Shown one piece after another: positions 1 through 8,131 of a stretch of 64,000 nt of DNA (positions are counted from its first letter, which is position 1; each line of letters begins with the position of its first letter). The position numbers and the translations under genes were made by a program. Source of the stretch: Ascidiaceihabitans donghaensis. Its GTDB lineage: Bacteria; Pseudomonadota; Alphaproteobacteria; Rhodobacterales; Rhodobacteraceae. The DNA lies in NCBI RefSeq assembly GCF_900302465.1, contig NZ_OMOR01000001.1, positions 2,542,001 to 2,606,000 of the forward strand. Direction: 5' to 3'. The notes below the pieces were generated by a model. The model searched no databases. It was not told the origin of the DNA and saw only the letters and a program-made list of their open reading frames with translations.

Positions 1-684
1 AAAACCGCCTCCCTATGCGCTTTACCCATCCTGCTCATTGTTCTGAGCGGTGCTGTTCTTTTCGGTACGCAGCACCTCTTGCCAAAGGCAACGTTTCTTG
101 CCATTTCGCCTATCCCCAAAATCATCTCATGGGGCATTTACTTCATCGCTGTCGTGCTTTTGGCCGTGCGTTGGCACCGCTATGCTCTGCTGGGCACTGC
201 AAGCACGAAAATCAACACGACCTCTGCCTTCGCGCCTTTCAAAAAATATGCCCTCAACTCGGTCATCTTTTTCGTAATTGTGTTATTCTCAGCGCTTGCA
301 GTTATGGCGATATGGGCGATTGTCTTTACGCTGACTGGAACGACAGAAAGTATCGTCCGCTCACCAGTGCAAATGCTTCTTCCGGTTTTGATGTATTTAG
401 TCGCAATTTGGATTGGATTGCGCATCTCATTAATCCTACCCGCCGCATCACTTGAAAAAAAGATGTCCATAAAAGACAGCTGGGCCGCGACGGCCACAAT
501 AAAGTGGGCAGCCTTCGCAGCCTACTTGATAATCTTCATTGCTTTCACACTCATAGGAATACTCCTGAATGAAGCGATAGGGGAAATCGGTAAGAGCTTT
601 GTAGCCTTTGCTCAAACCCTATTTTCACTAAGCCTAATTAGAGTAATCTACGCTAAGCTCGTGCAAAACGACACAGCGGCTTAA
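1..684 (+). CDS. Integral membrane protein, 5' end outside the window
   Basis: No family recognised. The frame is open from the left edge and stops at TAA 682-684, so the true start lies outside. A TTG at 79 is the first usable start inside, but it would cut off a hydrophobic stretch encoded from about base 19 (ALPILLIVLSGAVLFG). About five hydrophobic segments are visible over 227 residues, with short polar loops, which points to an inner-membrane protein. The gene is AT-richer than its neighbours. Its stop lies in the TTAA at 681-684, which also carries the stop of the opposite-strand Mrp gene, so the two genes converge with a 4-bp overlap. Function is unknown. Confidence 0.7.
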   Translation, partial: KTASLCALPILLIVLSGAVLFGTQHLLPKATFLAISPIPKIISWGIYFIAVVLLAVRWHRYALLGTASTKINTTSAFAPFKKYALNSVIFFVIVLFSALAVMAIWAIVFTLTGTTESIVRSPVQMLLPVLMYLVAIWIGLRISLILPAASLEKKMSIKDSWAATATIKWAAFAAYLIIFIAFTLIGILLNEAIGEIGKSFVAFAQTLFSLSLIRVIYAKLVQNDTAA

Positions 685-1751
685 GCCATCCCACCGTCAA
701 TCAAGCCTTTGGCGATCTGCGCATAGGCCTGCGCCATCGGCCCGTCGCCTGCTGCAATCGGTGTGCCGCCGTCGCCCGCAAGGCGCGTGTCCAGATCAAT
801 CGGCAACGCCCCAAGCAATGGCACGCCCATCTTGTCGGCCTCGGCGGCAACTCCGCCCTGCCCGAAAATCTGATGTTCTGACCCGCAATCGGGGCAGACA
901 AACATCGACATGTTTTCGATCAGGCCCAGTACTGGCGTCTTGAGCGTCGCAAACATATCCAGTGCCTTGCGCGCATCAATCAGCGCCACGTCTTGCGGCG
1001 TGGACACCACAATCGCGCCTGTCAGCTCGGACTTGGTACATAGTGTCAGTTGCACGTCACCTGTGCCCGGGGGCAAATCGACAAGCAGAACATCCAGTTC
1101 GCCCCACTCCACCTGCCCCAGCATTTGCTGTAACGCCCCCATCAACATAGGGCCACGCCAAACCACCGCCTTGCCTTCTTCCATCATGAAACCGATAGAC
1201 ATCAGCGTCACACCATGAGCGTGCAAGGGAATGATCGTTTTGCCATCCGGCGACGCGGGGCGTTTGTTCACACCCATCATACGCGGTTGCGAGGGGCCGT
1301 AGATGTCGGCGTCCAGCAGGCCAACTTTGCGGCCCTGTTTGGCCAAGGCGACGGCAAGGTTTGAAGACACAGTAGATTTGCCGACGCCACCCTTGCCCGA
1401 TCCAATCGCCAAAATGCGCTGTACGCCGGACGGCTTGGTTGGGCCGTCTTGTGGCTTGGGGTGGCCCCCGATTTTCAAGTTGGGCGGCGGGGCTTTTGCG
1501 GCGGGGCCATGCGCTGTCAATGCGGCAGACACTTTAGACACCCCGTCCAATTCCATCACAACGGCTTCTGCGGCTTTGCGCGCCCCTTCCATCTGGGCGG
1601 CGATTTCGGGCGACGGTGCCTCAACCACAAAACTGACGCTGTCGCCGTTGATCGTGACTGCTCGGATCATGTCCCGACTGACCAGTGTATCGCCGCCAGG
1701 CAGCCCCACACGGGACAAAGCGGATAGGACGTCTTCTTTGGTCACGGACAT
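681..1751 (-). CDS. apbC: Mrp/NBP35 (ApbC) family Fe-S cluster carrier ATPase
   Basis: P-loop ATPase expected to bind and transfer Fe-S clusters to apoproteins in the cytoplasm. The 356-residue product has an N-terminal DUF59/MIP18-like domain (about residues 5-80), a Pro/Lys-rich linker, then the deviant Walker A GSGKGGVGKST at about 117-127. It also has LLDADIYGPSQPRM (switch I region), LLVDLPPGTGD (Walker B region) and the cluster-binding CPDC pair at about 286-289. The start MSVTKED (ATG at 1751) is chosen over an upstream in-frame start because AAGGAG lies about ten bases before it. Length and domain order are normal for the family. It is transcribed alone on the minus strand. Confidence 0.95.
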   Translation of the reverse strand: MSVTKEDVLSALSRVGLPGGDTLVSRDMIRAVTINGDSVSFVVEAPSPEIAAQMEGARKAAEAVVMELDGVSKVSAALTAHGPAAKAPPPNLKIGGHPKPQDGPTKPSGVQRILAIGSGKGGVGKSTVSSNLAVALAKQGRKVGLLDADIYGPSQPRMMGVNKRPASPDGKTIIPLHAHGVTLMSIGFMMEEGKAVVWRGPMLMGALQQMLGQVEWGELDVLLVDLPPGTGDVQLTLCTKSELTGAIVVSTPQDVALIDARKALDMFATLKTPVLGLIENMSMFVCPDCGSEHQIFGQGGVAAEADKMGVPLLGALPIDLDTRLAGDGGTPIAAGDGPMAQAYAQIAKGLIDGGMA

Positions 1752-1992
1752 ATGGCGCGTCTCCTTTAATGTAGTCACTGGTGTAATTGTGCTTTTTGAA
1801 CAAAAGAACAAGGCATTCCGTCAAGGCCTACTTAATTCGCAAACCGCATTAATATTAAGCATTTGAATTTCAAGGTTAATGCTATGCAATTGCTGCATGG
1901 CAGCATTGAAAAACTAATCATTGTGCAGGCGCAGCATTGGCATATGTTACCCCTAACGAACGACGCAGTAGCCAACGAAAGACGAGATAATC

Positions 1993-2217
1993 ATGGCATA
2001 CTTTACAGACACAAACGCACGCAACGACCTGACCGGTCGCGTATTGGCAACACTGGCACAATGGCTTGACGCCGCAGCGACACGTCGCGCAAAGCGCCGC
2101 GTTTATCGCGCCACGTTCAATGAGCTGGCCAGCCTGACCAACCGCGATCTGGCTGATCTGGGCATCAACCGCAGCGAAATCAAACGCTTGGCCTATGAGG
2201 CCGCGTACCTGAACTAA
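1993..2217 (+). CDS. DUF1127 small basic protein (CcaF1-like) upstream of CcsR-type sRNAs
   Basis: A 74-residue, Arg-rich protein with a C-terminal DUF1127 motif: RVYRATFNELASLTNRDLADLG followed by INRSEIKRLAYEAAY. What is seen: the ORF is followed within 11 nt by a run of CUCCUCCC-loop hairpins. What is known: in Rhodobacter sphaeroides a DUF1127 gene (CcaF1) is cotranscribed with the stress-induced CcsR small RNAs, and the protein is reported to bind RNA and affect their processing. The same arrangement here implies the mRNA is the precursor of the small RNAs. The start ATG has only a weak purine-rich Shine-Dalgarno stretch (GAAAGACGAG). A second DUF1127 gene at 43035-43262 lacks the RNAs. 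Confidence 0.9.
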   Translation: MAYFTDTNARNDLTGRVLATLAQWLDAAATRRAKRRVYRATFNELASLTNRDLADLGINRSEIKRLAYEAAYLN

Positions 2218-2228
2218 GACAACTGAAA

Positions 2229-2306
2229 CAGGCGCTTCTTTCCTCCTCCCTTGAAGCGTCTGCTTTACGCGGTGACATCTTTCTCCTCCCTTTAGGATGT
2301 CACCGC
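2229..2306 (+). ncRNA. CcsR/cuckoo-family sRNA, copy 1 (two CUCCUCCC-loop hairpins)
   Basis: Two stem-loops six bases apart. Hairpin 1 has CAGGCGCTTC 2229-2238 paired with GAAGCGTCTG 2253-2262 (one G-U pair) and CCTCCTCCC at 2242-2250 in the loop. Hairpin 2 has GCGGTGACATC 2269-2279 perfectly paired with GATGTCACCGC 2296-2306 and CTCCTCCC at 2283-2290 in the loop. Anti-Shine-Dalgarno-like loops on paired hairpins define the Rhodobacterales CcsR (cuckoo) family. RNA is inferred to arise by processing of the DUF1127 transcript. Confidence 0.85.
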
Positions 2307-2347
2307 ATTTTTACACCGGACCTAATAGTCCAAAGACACAACCGGAT

Positions 2348-2421
2348 CAGGCGCCCTCTCCTCCCTTGGTGCGTCTGTGCATAGCGGCAGCATCTTTCTC
2401 CTCCCATTGAGATGCTGCCGC
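2348..2421 (+). ncRNA. CcsR/cuckoo-family sRNA, copy 2
   Basis: Hairpin 3 pairs 2348-2356 with 2368-2377 (one bulged T) and has CTCCTCCC at 2358-2365 in its loop. Hairpin 4 pairs GCGGCAGCATC 2384-2394 perfectly with GATGCTGCCGC 2411-2421 and has CTCCTCCC at 2398-2405. The six-base spacer between the hairpins matches copies 1 and 3. The 41 bases separating this copy from copy 1 contain a small GGAC/GTCC hairpin and no ORF. Confidence 0.85.
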
Positions 2422-2435
2422 ATACTGCACCCAAT

Positions 2436-2515
2436 AACCTGCAGGGTCTCTCCTCCTCCCTGACGCTGCAGGTTGATCAAGACGGCGGTCGCTCCTCCCA
2501 GCGGCCGTCGTTTTT
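2436..2515 (+). ncRNA. CcsR/cuckoo-family sRNA, copy 3
   Basis: Hairpin 5 pairs AACCTGCAG 2436-2444 with CTGCAGGTT 2466-2474 and has CCTCCTCCC at 2452-2460. Hairpin 6 pairs GACGGC 2481-2486 with GCCGTC 2504-2509, plus an inner CGC/GCG, with CTCCTCCC at 2492-2499. It runs straight into a T5 tract, so it doubles as the terminator. The spacer between the two hairpins is again six bases. Confidence 0.85.
2481..2515 (+). terminator. Intrinsic terminator of the DUF1127-CcsR transcript
   Basis: Stem GACGGC/GCCGTC with an inner CGC/GCG, directly followed by TTTTT at 2511-2515. The same hairpin is the second stem-loop of sRNA copy 3, the usual arrangement for the last copy of a CcsR array. Confidence 0.75.
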
Positions 2516-2599
2516 CGTTTGATGTCTCAAAATTCCGTAAGGTCGCGATTGACCCGAACCCGCCCAGCGCCAAAGCTGAAACGCAAAGGGAGACCGCAC

Positions 2600-3280
2600 A
2601 TGAACCTCGACGACGCGATGAACACCCGCCGCAGCATCCGCGGCTATCAAGACAAACCCGTGCCCAAAGAGCTGATCGAAGAGATCATCGCCCTGGCCAA
2701 CCGTGCACCGTCTTCCATGAACACGCAGCCATGGCATTTGCATGTGTTGACCGGCGACCCTCTGAACAAAGTGCGCATGGGCAACCAAAGCCGCATGATG
2801 GAAGGCGTGCCGCCAAGCCGCGAAATTCAGGACCATGGCGCATATGAAGGTGTACACCGCGATCGCCAGATCGAGATAGCGGTACAGCTGTTTGAGGCTA
2901 TGGGCATTGAGCGCGACAACAAGGAAAAACGTCTGGATTGGGTCATGCGCGGGTTTCGCCAATTCGATGCCCCGGTGTCTATCGTGGTGTGCTACGACAA
3001 ATCCATGGAGCCAGGCGGCACGATCGCACATTTTGACCTTGGCGCCGTCACTTACGGGTTGGTTTTGGCTGCTTGGTCCAAAGGGCTGGGATGCGTCATC
3101 AACGGTCAGGGCATTATGCAAAGCCCTGTTGTGCGCGAAATCGCACAAATTCCGGACGACCAAATCATCATGACCTGTGTCGCAATGGGCTGGCCGGATG
3201 ACAGTTTCGATGCCAACGCGGTCGTCTCACGGCGCCGTCCTGTCGAAAACCTGACCCGCTTTGTGGGGTTCGACGACTGA
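2600..3280 (+). CDS. Nitroreductase family protein
   Basis: FMN-dependent NAD(P)H oxidoreductase of the nitroreductase fold, 226 residues. The N-terminus has the family signature TRRSIRGYQDKPVPKELIEE followed by ANRAPSSMNTQPWHLHVLTG, where Arg and Ser side chains contact the FMN phosphate. The C-terminal half holds DLGAVTYGLVLAAWSKGLG and a terminal Arg/Pro-rich tail (RRRPVENLTRFVGF) typical of this group. The start MNLDDAMNTRRS is supported by AAGGGAG eight bases upstream; an in-frame extension toward 2519 would run into the sRNA terminator and is rejected. The physiological substrate cannot be told. It appears monocistronic. Confidence 0.92.
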   Translation: MNLDDAMNTRRSIRGYQDKPVPKELIEEIIALANRAPSSMNTQPWHLHVLTGDPLNKVRMGNQSRMMEGVPPSREIQDHGAYEGVHRDRQIEIAVQLFEAMGIERDNKEKRLDWVMRGFRQFDAPVSIVVCYDKSMEPGGTIAHFDLGAVTYGLVLAAWSKGLGCVINGQGIMQSPVVREIAQIPDDQIIMTCVAMGWPDDSFDANAVVSRRRPVENLTRFVGFDD

Positions 3281-3356
3281 CATTGCGTCAGACCTTGACC
3301 TAAAGCGTACTTCAGGCGCCACCCTCGTTCAGAATCAACGTGCGGGGGGATAAGCG

Positions 3357-4256
3357 ATGACATTGGACGTCTTTTTACTGGGTGGCACCGGGTCCATTGG
3401 GACGGCTTTGGTTACTGAACTGGTGGCAAGGGGCCACCGTGTTACAGCCCTAAGCCGGTCTGCCGCGTCGGATCATCGCCTGCAAGCTATGGGTGCGCAG
3501 GTTCTGCGCGGCGATATGATGGATCCCGCCCGCTGGATGCCTGCCGCCCTTTCCCACGACGCGTTTGTTCAAGCCGCCGCGACATTTGGCGACGATATGG
3601 CCGAGGCCGACAATCGTGTTGTCTCACAATTGTTGACGGATGCAGAACGCGCCGGACCCAAACTGCGGGTTTTGTACACCGGGGGCTGCTGGCTTTATGG
3701 CGACACTGGCGGCAACATCGCCACCGAAACATCTGCCTTTGATCCCCTGCCCGCCTTTGCGTGGATGGTGCATCATGCGCAGCGCTTGTTGCGGGCCAGT
3801 CATCTGTCTGTCGCAGTCGTACATCCTGCCATGGTGTATCATTTGGATGGCGGTGGGGTCTTTGAACGGTTTCGCGACGCAGCCCGTTCCCATGATCCGG
3901 TGGAAATTTGGGGAAGCCCCAACACCAGATGGCCTTTGATAGAACGGCACGATCTGGCACGGGCCTATTGCGATCTGTTGGTACGTCCCGATCTAAGCAG
4001 ACATTTCAACGCCGTGGCACAGCAAGGCGTGCGGGTCGGCGACATCGCAAACACGATCACACGCTGGTATGCCAGCCAAAGCAGCACAATGGTCCGCAGC
4101 GTGGCCGACGTGATGCAAGCGCACGGGGAATGGGCCAAAGGCCCGACACTTGACCAATCCCTGTCCAGCGCGAAACTGCAAACCGCAACGGGATGGCGTC
4201 CCCGTTTCACCCAGTTCCAGACAGCGCTTGATCTACAAACTGTTAATGCCAGCTGA
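3357..4256 (+). CDS. NAD(P)-dependent epimerase/dehydratase (extended SDR type)
   Basis: A 299-residue Rossmann protein opening with VFLLGGTGSIGTALVTELV, the GxxGxxG dinucleotide-binding loop of extended or atypical short-chain dehydrogenases. The NAD-dependent epimerase fold continues with a GDMMD segment and a YTGGCWLYGD segment near residue 105. The canonical YxxxK catalytic pair is not obvious: WMVHHAQRLLR sits where it would be expected. It may therefore be an atypical SDR that binds nucleotide without classic dehydrogenase chemistry. A run of six G precedes the ATG by seven bases. Substrate is unknown. Confidence 0.8.
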   Translation: MTLDVFLLGGTGSIGTALVTELVARGHRVTALSRSAASDHRLQAMGAQVLRGDMMDPARWMPAALSHDAFVQAAATFGDDMAEADNRVVSQLLTDAERAGPKLRVLYTGGCWLYGDTGGNIATETSAFDPLPAFAWMVHHAQRLLRASHLSVAVVHPAMVYHLDGGGVFERFRDAARSHDPVEIWGSPNTRWPLIERHDLARAYCDLLVRPDLSRHFNAVAQQGVRVGDIANTITRWYASQSSTMVRSVADVMQAHGEWAKGPTLDQSLSSAKLQTATGWRPRFTQFQTALDLQTVNAS

Positions 4257-4351
4257 CAAACAGCACTGGTCACATTTCCCCGCCTCTTCAAAGCGCTGGT
4301 CAGTTTCACCGCCTCGTGCCAAAACTGTGCGATCAGGAAAAAGGAAGCCCT

Positions 4352-4741
4352 ATGTCCCTTGTCATTACATCACTCTACGCAGGTCTTATTGCCCTACTGT
4401 TTATCGCCCTTAGTGTTCGCGTTGTGCGTTATCGCCGTGGCAATCGCGTGTCGGTCGGGCACCAAGGCCACAAAGATCTGGAACAACGCATGCGTGCGCA
4501 GGCCAACTGCGGCGAATACGCGCCGATGGGTCTGATTCTGCTGCTTATTTCGGAAATCCAAGGTGCGCCGCCGGTGGCATTGCATGTCCTTGGCATCATG
4601 TTGGTGGCTGGTCGGATCATGCATGCGATCGGATTCTCAAAGCACCCGCAGATCATGGGGTTGCGTGTCGGCGGCATGGTTTTGACCTTTTCGATGATTG
4701 TGTTCACCGCTTTGGGTCTTTTGGCCCACGCATTGTTTTAA
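4352..4741 (+). CDS. MAPEG family membrane protein
   Basis: A 129-residue protein with four predicted membrane helices, matching the MAPEG family (membrane-associated proteins in eicosanoid and glutathione metabolism). Typical features are the first helix followed by VRYRRGNRVSVGHQGHKDLEQRMRAQANCGEYAPMGL, with the conserved R-x-x-x-N-x-x-E-Y/F motif, then helices ending LLAHALF. Bacterial members are often annotated as glutathione-dependent, but activity has rarely been shown. The start MSLVITSLY is preceded by AAGGA at about -10; the longer frame from 4316 has no ribosome-binding site. Confidence 0.88.
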   Translation: MSLVITSLYAGLIALLFIALSVRVVRYRRGNRVSVGHQGHKDLEQRMRAQANCGEYAPMGLILLLISEIQGAPPVALHVLGIMLVAGRIMHAIGFSKHPQIMGLRVGGMVLTFSMIVFTALGLLAHALF

Positions 4742-4820
4742 GCGCATACCATGAGACGGGGGGGGCGCGGCACAACACTGGCGTCGCGCACCTCCAAAGA
4801 CCCATTTTGCGGATTGCAGC

Positions 4821-4952
4821 CTATTGAGTGGCCATGATGCATACATCCCCATGCAAATCTAAGTGCAAACTTCCCGCGTCCGATTGGACAGCGCTTCCGA
4901 TGCCGATGAAAACAACCAGAAGCGCCAGCTTTAAATCACCTAAAACACTCAT
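4821..4952 (-). CDS. Candidate small membrane or exported peptide, 43 aa
   Basis: Unrecognised. An ATG at 4952 (minus strand) follows a perfect AGGAGGT with six bases between them. The frame reads MSVLGDLKLALLVVFIGIGS and then a polar tail (43 residues in all), ending in TAG at 4821-4823. The hydrophobic LALLVVFIGIG core after a Lys suggests a signal peptide or single membrane helix. No neighbour suggests a role. The gene is too short for codon statistics; the strong ribosome-binding site is the main support. Confidence 0.45.
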   Translation of the reverse strand: MSVLGDLKLALLVVFIGIGSAVQSDAGSLHLDLHGDVCIMATQ

Positions 4953-5231
4953 CTTAACCTCCTGTTATTATTTTGAAAAACGATGTGCAGGTCTCTGCGT
5001 CTGTTTGCGTCGGCACACTGCACCGGTACTTTTTCCGAAGATAGAATCCATCAAATCCTCCAAAAAACAGCAGCGCAGTTTTGCAAGGTGCATTTGCTGC
5101 ATCGTCATCTCGTCATGCCCTTGATACGCAGTGCCAAAGACCTTCCGTCGCGATAATTCATTTTTTTCGCATTTCTTGAAAATTAGCACTTGCAGGTTTT
5201 GTGCAGCGATTATATTCCGCCTCTCAAGGAA

Positions 5232-5306
5232 GCGGGCGTAGCTCAGGGGTAGAGCATAACCTTGCCAAGGTTAGGGTCGGGCGTTCGAATCGCCTCGCCC
5301 GCTCCA
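5232..5306 (+). tRNA. tRNA-Gly (GCC)
   Basis: 75-nt cloverleaf: acceptor GCGGGCG 5232-5238 pairs with CGCCCGC 5296-5302. The D arm is GCTC...GAGC, the anticodon stem AACCT/AGGTT encloses TTGCCAA (anticodon GCC), and the T arm has TTCGAAT. The terminal CCA is encoded at 5304-5306. Confidence 0.97.
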
Positions 5307-5309
5307 ATA

Positions 5310-5367
5310 TAACCACCATACCCCGGTGGTTAACGATAGGGCCACCTTCGGGTGGCCCGTCGTCGTT
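5310..5367 (+). terminator. Double hairpin downstream of tRNA-Gly
   Basis: First hairpin TAACCACC 5310-5317 / GGTGGTTA 5325-5332. Second hairpin GGGCCACC 5339-5346 / GGTGGCCC 5351-5358 with a TTCG tetraloop, followed by GTCGTCGTTTT. The second is the likely intrinsic terminator. Confidence 0.7.
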
Positions 5368-5496
5368 TTAGCGCCTTGATATCTTACTGTAATTTGGCCA
5401 GCACAATCGCCTGTATACGGCAGCTTTACAAAACAATTCACAAACAGTCAGCTCCGACAAAGCAGCAGTTCAAAACGTCTAAATGTAAGAGAATTT

Positions 5497-5582
5497 TGGT
5501 GCGGTCGAGAAGACTCGAACTTCCACGGGTGTTACCCCACAGCGACCTCAACGCTGCGCGTCTACCATTCCGCCACGACCGC
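5497..5582 (-). tRNA. tRNA-Leu (GAG)
   Basis: 86-nt class II tRNA on the minus strand: acceptor GCGGTCG pairs with CGACCGC, the anticodon loop is TTGAGGT (anticodon GAG), a long variable arm (TGTGGGGTAACACCCGT) is present, and the T loop is TTCGAGT. The encoded CCA is at 5497-5499 on the complement. It reads CUC/CUU codons. Confidence 0.96.
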
Positions 5583-5721
5583 ACGCCATGGATGGTGAGC
5601 AGGCTTTACCCCCCTTGCGCACAGATGTGAAGAGAAAATTGACGTAAAGCAAAACTCAGTGCAAACTCCCGCTATACGCGTAGTCATTTTTACAAAATCA
5701 TTCACAAAGCATGGAATTTTC

Positions 5722-6723
5722 ATGACAAATCCTTTTCCGCTTTCTCAGGCGCAGGTCCAGCTGACGCTGGCTGCTCTCGCCTATGCCGCTGACACCAAAG
5801 ACTCCAAAACAGGCGAATACCCCCCAATGAGCGTGGTCAAAGCCCGCATAACTGGCCAGTTGAACAGCAATGAATATTGCGCAAATCACACGTGGACCGT
5901 TGTCTGGGGGCCAGTGCAGACCTCCCTGACCGACAATTTGGTCTATGTCGCCCTGAATACGGTTTCAGGCGAATTGGCTGTCAATCTACGGGGCACGACG
6001 ACGCAATTTCTGTCGCGTCTTGAAGATCTTCCAAGTGGCCAAATCACGTTTCCTACTGGCAATACCACGGGCGCTGCGGTGTCTGCTGAATTCCACAATG
6101 CCTTGTCGGAGATGCTGGATGCCAAAGATCCGGACACCGGACTGACGCTGCAAGCCTATGTCGCGGGCCAGATCACGCAGGGGCAAACGGTTTATGTGAA
6201 CGGTCACAGTCAGGGCGCCGCCCTTGTCCCTATGATGCAAGCGGCCCTTCAGAACGGGTGGAACAGCATCCCCGGCATTGCAGCGACCTTCAAAGGGTTT
6301 GCATTTGCCCCCCCGACCTCTGGCAATCCTGCATTTGCCACTTGGGTCGCTGACACTGTGGACTGTTGGTTTGTGATAAATCCGTTGGACATCGTGCCTT
6401 TGGGGTATGACGCGATCATGGACATTATCACCAAGACCATCCCCGGTCCCATTCCTGACGGCTGGGAAGGTTACGCCATCAAAAAACTGGTGAACTATGC
6501 CGCATATATTGCATCCTTGGCTGGCACTTGGGCGCAACCGTCGCAGCAGGCCCTGACCCAAAGCGTTCCCCTACCCGACCTCCATTTCTTTGAGCAGATC
6601 GGCGGACAGCACAACCACAACAGCTATTTGCATCTTTTGGGGGCCAAACAAATTACCAATGATGCCAGCGGCGCGTCCCCGATGTCGGGGACGATCACAC
6701 CTCCGTATGTGACTGTGCCTTAG
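5722..6723 (+). CDS. Class 3 lipase family protein
   Basis: A 333-residue alpha/beta hydrolase of the lipase_3 group. The nucleophile elbow GHSQG places the catalytic Ser near residue 163, in TVYVNGHSQGAALVPMM. A downstream Asp in FVINPLDIVPLG and a His in the QHNHNSYLHLL segment are good triad partners. The upstream VNLRGTTTQF segment is the usual oxyanion-side strand. MTNPFPLSQAQ at 5722 is taken as the start; no signal peptide is evident, so it may be cytoplasmic or exported without a Sec signal. The Shine-Dalgarno is weak. Substrate (triacylglycerol or short-chain ester) is unknown. The tRNA-Leu upstream is on the other strand. Confidence 0.88.
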   Translation: MTNPFPLSQAQVQLTLAALAYAADTKDSKTGEYPPMSVVKARITGQLNSNEYCANHTWTVVWGPVQTSLTDNLVYVALNTVSGELAVNLRGTTTQFLSRLEDLPSGQITFPTGNTTGAAVSAEFHNALSEMLDAKDPDTGLTLQAYVAGQITQGQTVYVNGHSQGAALVPMMQAALQNGWNSIPGIAATFKGFAFAPPTSGNPAFATWVADTVDCWFVINPLDIVPLGYDAIMDIITKTIPGPIPDGWEGYAIKKLVNYAAYIASLAGTWAQPSQQALTQSVPLPDLHFFEQIGGQHNHNSYLHLLGAKQITNDASGASPMSGTITPPYVTVP

Positions 6724-6796
6724 GCAACGCGCGGCCTTGCAATTCGCATCAAGGGGCATGATCTTACCCCCAACAGATCATTCCCCGGAGAAACGC

Positions 6797-7459
6797 ATGG
6801 CAGATACAGCCCCCCAAGGTCCCGTTTTGGATGTAGACATCGTGTCGGACGTGATGTGCCCATGGTGCATTATCGGCTACAAGCAACTCGAACAGGCGTT
6901 GGCCGCCACGGGTATCGGTGCGCGTATCCGCTGGCATCCCTTCGAATTGAACCCCGACATGCCGGTCACTGGGCAAAACACATCAGAACATATTCAGCAA
7001 AAATACGGCAGCACCGCCGAACAGTCCGCAGCGGCGCGTCAACAAATGACCGACCTTGGCACGTCACTGGGGTTTCAGTTCAACTGGACGCCGGACAGCC
7101 GTATGTGGAACACGTTTCTAACGCACCAAGTTCTGGACTTTGCCCTAAGCCAAGGGGTGCAACATCCACTTAAGATGGCATTTTTTGATGCGCATTTCAC
7201 CAATCAGCGCGACCTGTCCGATCGTGCGGTGTTGATTGACGTCGCAGCATCGGTTGGCCTTGACCCGGTGGATGTCGCCCGCGTCATCGACACGGGTGAG
7301 CTGGCAGACACTGTCCGAGAAAAACAACAGTTCTGGACATCGCGCGGCGTGTCGGGGGTGCCTTCTATGATTTTTGCCGGAAAATATCTGGTGACCGGTG
7401 CCCAAGGCGCAGACAATTATGCGCAGATCTTGCAACAAACCCTGAACGAGGCCGCCTGA
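6797..7459 (+). CDS. DsbA-family oxidoreductase, FrnE-like
   Basis: A 220-residue thioredoxin-fold protein of the DsbA/FrnE (2-hydroxychromene isomerase-related) family. The active-site CPWC lies at residues 21-24 in [21 protein letters not shown], and the cis-Pro region is [20 protein letters not shown]. There is no signal peptide, as expected for cytoplasmic FrnE-type disulfide isomerases or reductases. GGAG sits six bases before the ATG. The stop is followed four bases later by lipB, so the two are probably cotranscribed, although no functional link is obvious. Confidence 0.93.
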   Translation: MADTAPQGPVLDVDIVSDVMCPWCIIGYKQLEQALAATGIGARIRWHPFELNPDMPVTGQNTSEHIQQKYGSTAEQSAAARQQMTDLGTSLGFQFNWTPDSRMWNTFLTHQVLDFALSQGVQHPLKMAFFDAHFTNQRDLSDRAVLIDVAASVGLDPVDVARVIDTGELADTVREKQQFWTSRGVSGVPSMIFAGKYLVTGAQGADNYAQILQQTLNEAA

Positions 7460-7463
7460 ACCT

Positions 7464-8114
7464 ATGGAATGGATCACCGCCCCCGGTTTGACAGAATACC
7501 GCGCGGCAGAGGTTTGGATGGAAGACCGCGTGGCACAGATAGCAGCAGGCACATCGCCCGAATGCATCTGGCTGGTCGAACATCCGCCGCTCTACACCGC
7601 AGGGACATCGGCCAAGCGCGAAGACCTAACCGATCCGGACCGATTTGCGGTGTTCGACACAAAACGTGGCGGACAATACACCTATCACGGCCCCGGCCAG
7701 CGGGTGGCCTATACCATGCTGGATGTGGGAAAGCGGGGGCACGATGTGCGCCTTTTCGTGCAACAGCTTGAGGCTTGGGTAATTGCGGCCCTGTCAGAGT
7801 TTAACGTCGACGGCCACATTCGTGATGGCCGTGTGGGCGTATGGGTTGAACGCCCCGACAAACCGCTCATGGCGGATGGCACGCTGGCTGAAGACAAAAT
7901 TGCAGCCATCGGCATCCGGTTGCGCAAGTGGGTCAGTTTTCACGGTCTTTCCATCAATGTGGAACCCGATCTGGACCATTTTTCAGGCATCGTGCCATGC
8001 GGCATCACCCAACACGGGGTGACGTCCTTGGTCGATCTTGGCCTGCCGGTCAGCATGGACGACGTGGATGTCGCACTGCGGCGCAGCTTTGATCAGGTTT
8101 TCAAAACGGCTTAA
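7464..8114 (+). CDS. lipB: Octanoyl-[ACP]:protein N-octanoyltransferase LipB
   Basis: Transfers octanoate from acyl carrier protein to lipoyl-domain lysines, the first step of endogenous lipoate synthesis. The 216-residue product shows [16 protein letters not shown], the signature [12 protein letters not shown] (about 68-79), the catalytic Lys near 145 in [19 protein letters not shown], and the acyl-thioester Cys near 179 in FSGIVPCGI. Length is normal. It starts four bases after the FrnE-like gene ends and converges with the large Hint protein gene 18 bases downstream. Confidence 0.97.
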   Translation: MEWITAPGLTEYRAAEVWMEDRVAQIAAGTSPECIWLVEHPPLYTAGTSAKREDLTDPDRFAVFDTKRGGQYTYHGPGQRVAYTMLDVGKRGHDVRLFVQQLEAWVIAALSEFNVDGHIRDGRVGVWVERPDKPLMADGTLAEDKIAAIGIRLRKWVSFHGLSINVEPDLDHFSGIVPCGITQHGVTSLVDLGLPVSMDDVDVALRRSFDQVFKTA

Positions 8115-8131
8115 GGTCTGTGGGCCCGACC

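Noticed and set aside
2242-2499. CTCCTCCC repeats as a CRISPR array
   Set aside because: The repeated units lie in hairpin loops of different stems with irregular spacing; no direct repeats of CRISPR length and no cas genes.
4968-5189. 73-codon minus-strand frame just upstream of the 43-aa peptide gene
   Set aside because: GTG start without a Shine-Dalgarno, lysine/cysteine-rich product with no domain. Possibly a leader but not supportable.
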